A DNA stretch of 64,000 nt from Pseudomonas jinjuensis (lineage in GTDB: Bacteria; Pseudomonadota; Gammaproteobacteria; Pseudomonadales; Pseudomonadaceae), in contig NZ_FNIJ01000007.1 of NCBI RefSeq assembly GCF_900103845.1, positions 124,001 through 188,000 on the forward strand. The letters run 5' to 3'. The position numbers and the translations under genes are program-made. This document shows positions 62,050-64,000 of the stretch, one piece after another (the first letter of the stretch is position 1; the number at the start of each line of letters is the position of its first letter). Under the pieces are notes generated by a model. It searched no databases. It was not told where the DNA came from and saw only the letters and a program-made list of their open reading frames with translations.

Positions 62050-62070
62050 CGACAAAGTGTCATTGTGACG
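62050..62070. promoter_or_regulatory. TetR operator copy A
   Basis: CGACA-AAG-TGTCA-TTG-TGACG, 71 bp upstream of the TetR start. It shares the core TGTCATTGTGAC with copy C. Confidence 0.7.
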
Positions 62071-62153
62071 GACGTGCCGTCTATCTTCCTCTCGAAAATA
62101 AATCAATGAAACCCCTTGCATGCGCAGGGTCTCTGCCATAGATTGAACACGCA

Positions 62154-62175
62154 TGTCGCAATGACACAAATGTAC
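62154..62175. promoter_or_regulatory. TetR operator copy B (inverted)
   Basis: TGTCG-CAA-TGACA-CAAA-TGTAC; on the other strand this is GTACA-4-TGTCA-TTG-CGACA, the same half-site order as copy C. Confidence 0.65.
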
Positions 62176-62231
62176 AGTCTGTAACTTGGTGTCGTGCGTC
62201 GATCGTCAATAAGAACAATCAGGAGACGAGC

Positions 62232-62336
62232 ATGATCCTCCAGCCCGCAACTCCCCGCCTGTGCCGCCCCATCCCGCTGCGTTCCTGCCCGGCGCCGTGC
62301 GCCATCGATCCTCATTCTTCCCGAACGCCTGCATGA
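62232..62336 (+). CDS. Possible 34-aa Cys/Pro-rich micro-ORF
   Basis: An ATG with a near-ideal AGGAGACGAGC upstream opens a 34-codon frame. The predicted peptide contains three cysteines and many prolines (MILQPATPRLCRPIPLR...). It lies between operator copies B and C in a 500-bp divergent gap. It could be a leader peptide, a small protein or chance; the ribosome site is the only direct support. Confidence 0.3.
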   Translation: MILQPATPRLCRPIPLRSCPAPCAIDPHSSRTPA

Positions 62337-62446
62337 AGCCTGCGTGACGCCGCGCCATCGCGGTAGTCCGTCCACAGTGATCTGAAGCGCGCCCTTCCTG
62401 TTGCCGCAGTCATGCCGGCGGGATTCGCTCGCCCGGATAAAATAAC

Positions 62447-62468
62447 TGACAAAAATGTCATTGTGACA
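62447..62468 (+). promoter_or_regulatory. TetR operator copy C
   Basis: TGACA-AAAA-TGTCA-TTG-TGACA ends 15 bp before the monooxygenase start codon, a position that would block transcription or early elongation. Confidence 0.7.
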
Positions 62469-62483
62469 CAAAGGTATAAAGCC

Positions 62484-63692
62484 ATGAAAGAAGCCACCGT
62501 TGCCAAGATCGATGTACAGGGCCCGAGCCTGGAAGAACTGGTCAAGCGCGCCGAGGCGCTGCAGCCGCTGCTGCGCCAGCACGCCGTGGAGGCGGAGCGC
62601 AATCGCCGCGCCGCCGAGGAGAGCATCGAGGCGATCCGCGAGGCCGGGTTGTTCCGCCTGATGGTGCCCAGGCGCTTCGGCGGCCACGAAGGCACGCTGC
62701 GTTCCCACCTGGAGGTTTCCGCGGCGCTGGCCGAAGCCTGCGGCGGCACCGCCTGGGTGGTGGCGCTGACCAACGTCTGCGCCTGGTTCACCAGCCTGTT
62801 CTGCGAGCGTGCGCAGCAGGAAGTGTTCGGCGCCAACCCGGATGCGCGGGTGGCCGGGGTGTTCAACGCCTCGCCCAATACCCGTCGCGTGGACGGCGGC
62901 CTGGTGGTTTCCGGCAAGTGGTATTTCTCCTCCGGCAGCCTGCATTCCGACTGGGCGGTGGTCGGCGCCGAGGAGCGCGACGCCAACGGCGCGCTGGTCG
63001 CGCAGTACTTGGCGCTGATTCCGAAGGAGCAATACAGCATCGAGGACACCTGGTTCACCACCGGCATGCGCGCCTCGGGCAGCAACTGCATCGTCGCCAA
63101 CGAGGTGTTCGTTCCGGACCACCGCCTGCTGAACATGGGCGCGGCCATCGAGGGCGAATACCCCACCGAATTCAAGGACGAGGTCAGCTACCGTCCGCTG
63201 TTCGTGCCGTTCGCCTCGATGATCCTCAACGGCCCGCAACTCGGGCTGGGCCGCGCCGCGCTGAAGTACGTGATCGACAGCGCCCCGCGCCGCGCCATCG
63301 CCTACACCTCGTTCGAGAAGCAGACCGATTCGGTGCTGTTCCAGGCCCAGGTCGCCGAGGCCGCGCTGAAGATCGACAGCGCCGAGCTGCGCGCCTTCCG
63401 CACCGCCGACGAGATCGACACCGCGGCGCGCCAGGGCCGCAAGCTCGACGCCACCACCCGGGCGCGCATCCGCGCCGACGCCGGCCTGGTCAACACCCAC
63501 ATCACCGAGGCCATTGGCATCCTGCTGACCGCCCATGGCGCCGGCAGCTTCGCCGAGGCCAGCCCGATGCAGCGCTGGTGGCGCGATTCCAACACCGCCG
63601 CGCGGCATGCCGTGGCGCTTCCGGCCATCGGCCTGGAGCTGTACGGCAAGGCGCTGCTGGGTGTGGAAAACACCGTCACTCCGCTGATCTGA
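62484..63692 (+). CDS. Flavin-dependent monooxygenase, acyl-CoA-dehydrogenase fold (HsaA/HpaB group D type)
   Basis: The 402-residue oxygenase component uses reduced flavin from a partner reductase. The N-terminal helical part (EESIEAIREAGLFRLMVPRRFGG) and EACGGTAWVVALTNVCAW match the ACAD-like group D hydroxylases. VSGKWYFSSGSLHSDWAVVGA is the beta-domain flavin site and SPMQRWWRDSNTAARHA is the C-terminal signature. The ATG at 62484 starts after operator copy C with AAAGG upstream. The flavin reductase gene follows after 16 bp. It probably hydroxylates a phenolic or steroid-like ring. Confidence 0.92.
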   Translation: MKEATVAKIDVQGPSLEELVKRAEALQPLLRQHAVEAERNRRAAEESIEAIREAGLFRLMVPRRFGGHEGTLRSHLEVSAALAEACGGTAWVVALTNVCAWFTSLFCERAQQEVFGANPDARVAGVFNASPNTRRVDGGLVVSGKWYFSSGSLHSDWAVVGAEERDANGALVAQYLALIPKEQYSIEDTWFTTGMRASGSNCIVANEVFVPDHRLLNMGAAIEGEYPTEFKDEVSYRPLFVPFASMILNGPQLGLGRAALKYVIDSAPRRAIAYTSFEKQTDSVLFQAQVAEAALKIDSAELRAFRTADEIDTAARQGRKLDATTRARIRADAGLVNTHITEAIGILLTAHGAGSFAEASPMQRWWRDSNTAARHAVALPAIGLELYGKALLGVENTVTPLI

Positions 63693-63708
63693 CCGGGAGG
63701 GCAAACCG

Positions 63709-64000
63709 ATGGACCCCAAACTCCTGCGCTCGGTGATGGGCCAGTTCGCCACCGGCGTGACCGTGGTGACCTTCGTCGCCGACGACGAGCCGGCGGGCAT
63801 GACCGCCAACGCCTTCATGTCGGTATCGCTGGAACCGGCGCTGATCCTCGTCTCGGTGCGCAACGCCTCGCGCTTCAACCAGTGGGTGAAGGAGGGCGTG
63901 CGCTATGGCGTCAACTTCCTCGCCGAGACCCAGCGTTCGCTCAGCGCGCACTTCGGCGGGCGTCCGGAGGAGGGGCTGGATCTGCCGTTCCGCTTCCACC
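63709..64000 (+). CDS. Flavin reductase-domain protein (3' truncated by window edge)
   Basis: The first 97 residues of a flavin reductase (HpaC/HsaB type) are visible: MGQFATGVTVVTFVADDEPAGMTANAFMS (in parts), SLEPALILVSVRN and GVNFLAETQRSLSAHFGG. Such enzymes reduce FMN or FAD with NAD(P)H for the oxygenase encoded 16 bp upstream. GGGAGGGC precedes the ATG. The typical length is about 160-190, so roughly half is missing. Confidence 0.9.
   Translation, partial: MDPKLLRSVMGQFATGVTVVTFVADDEPAGMTANAFMSVSLEPALILVSVRNASRFNQWVKEGVRYGVNFLAETQRSLSAHFGGRPEEGLDLPFRFH

Noticed and set aside
61980..62063. Longer start for the TetR regulator
   Set aside because: It would place operator copy A inside the gene and adds residues before the conserved helix-turn-helix without homology.

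Overview
The window reads as chromosome of a high-GC gammaproteobacterium, almost certainly a Pseudomonas close to the P. aeruginosa / nitroreducens / citronellolis group. Three stretches keep gene orders that I recall from P. aeruginosa PAO1: regulator-metQ-cioA-cioB (PA3932-PA3929), rlmG-fpr-mscL-radA-mapZ-DUF3015-cstA-ybdD-CobW GTPase (PA4617-PA4604), and gapN-gntT-gntK-gntR (PA2323-PA2320). Pseudomonas-type REP palindromes fill many gaps. No rRNA, tRNA, CRISPR array, insertion sequence or prophage gene was seen, so the region looks like core genome interleaved with catabolic islands.

Layout. 1-3.7 kb: 3' part of a TauD-type dioxygenase and an OPT peptide transporter. 3.7-10.7 kb: a minus-strand iron-uptake operon (ECF sigma, FecR, STN-type TonB receptor, PepSY membrane protein, 62-aa membrane protein, membrane-anchored alpha/beta hydrolase) behind a Fur box. 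11-15.8 kb: an unusual enhancer-binding-type AAA+ protein, MetQ, and cyanide-insensitive oxidase CioAB with a 45-aa membrane subunit candidate. 15.8-19.8 kb: an MFS exporter, a second TonB receptor and a DUF2946 protein. 19.9-30.6 kb: the conserved rlmG-to-YceH block.

30.9-41.2 kb is the most interesting part. It holds a minus-strand array of a cytochrome P450, an FAD ferredoxin/flavodoxin reductase, a flavodoxin, a class I amidotransferase, a glutamine-synthetase-like ligase and an unexported solute-binding-like protein. A GntR regulator, a soluble Cache protein and an MFS transporter follow, and a second amidotransferase lies divergently upstream. I read it as a possible gamma-glutamylation-dependent route for oxidising an amine: ligase attaches glutamate, P450 oxidises, amidotransferase-fold hydrolase removes glutamate.

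41.3-46.5 kb: gluconate uptake and phosphorylation with NADP-linked glyceraldehyde-3-P dehydrogenase and the LacI-type GntR, which has three matching operators. 46.7-53.4 kb: a DUF1302 outer-membrane protein, a large PAS-GGDEF-EAL protein, a YbaK-like protein and a lipoprotein. 53.6-64 kb: an aromatic meta-cleavage island (GntR repressor, FAA hydrolase, extradiol dioxygenase, FAD hydroxylase, porin, MFS), then a TetR regulator with a distinctive three-copy operator and a two-component flavin monooxygenase whose reductase runs off the window end.
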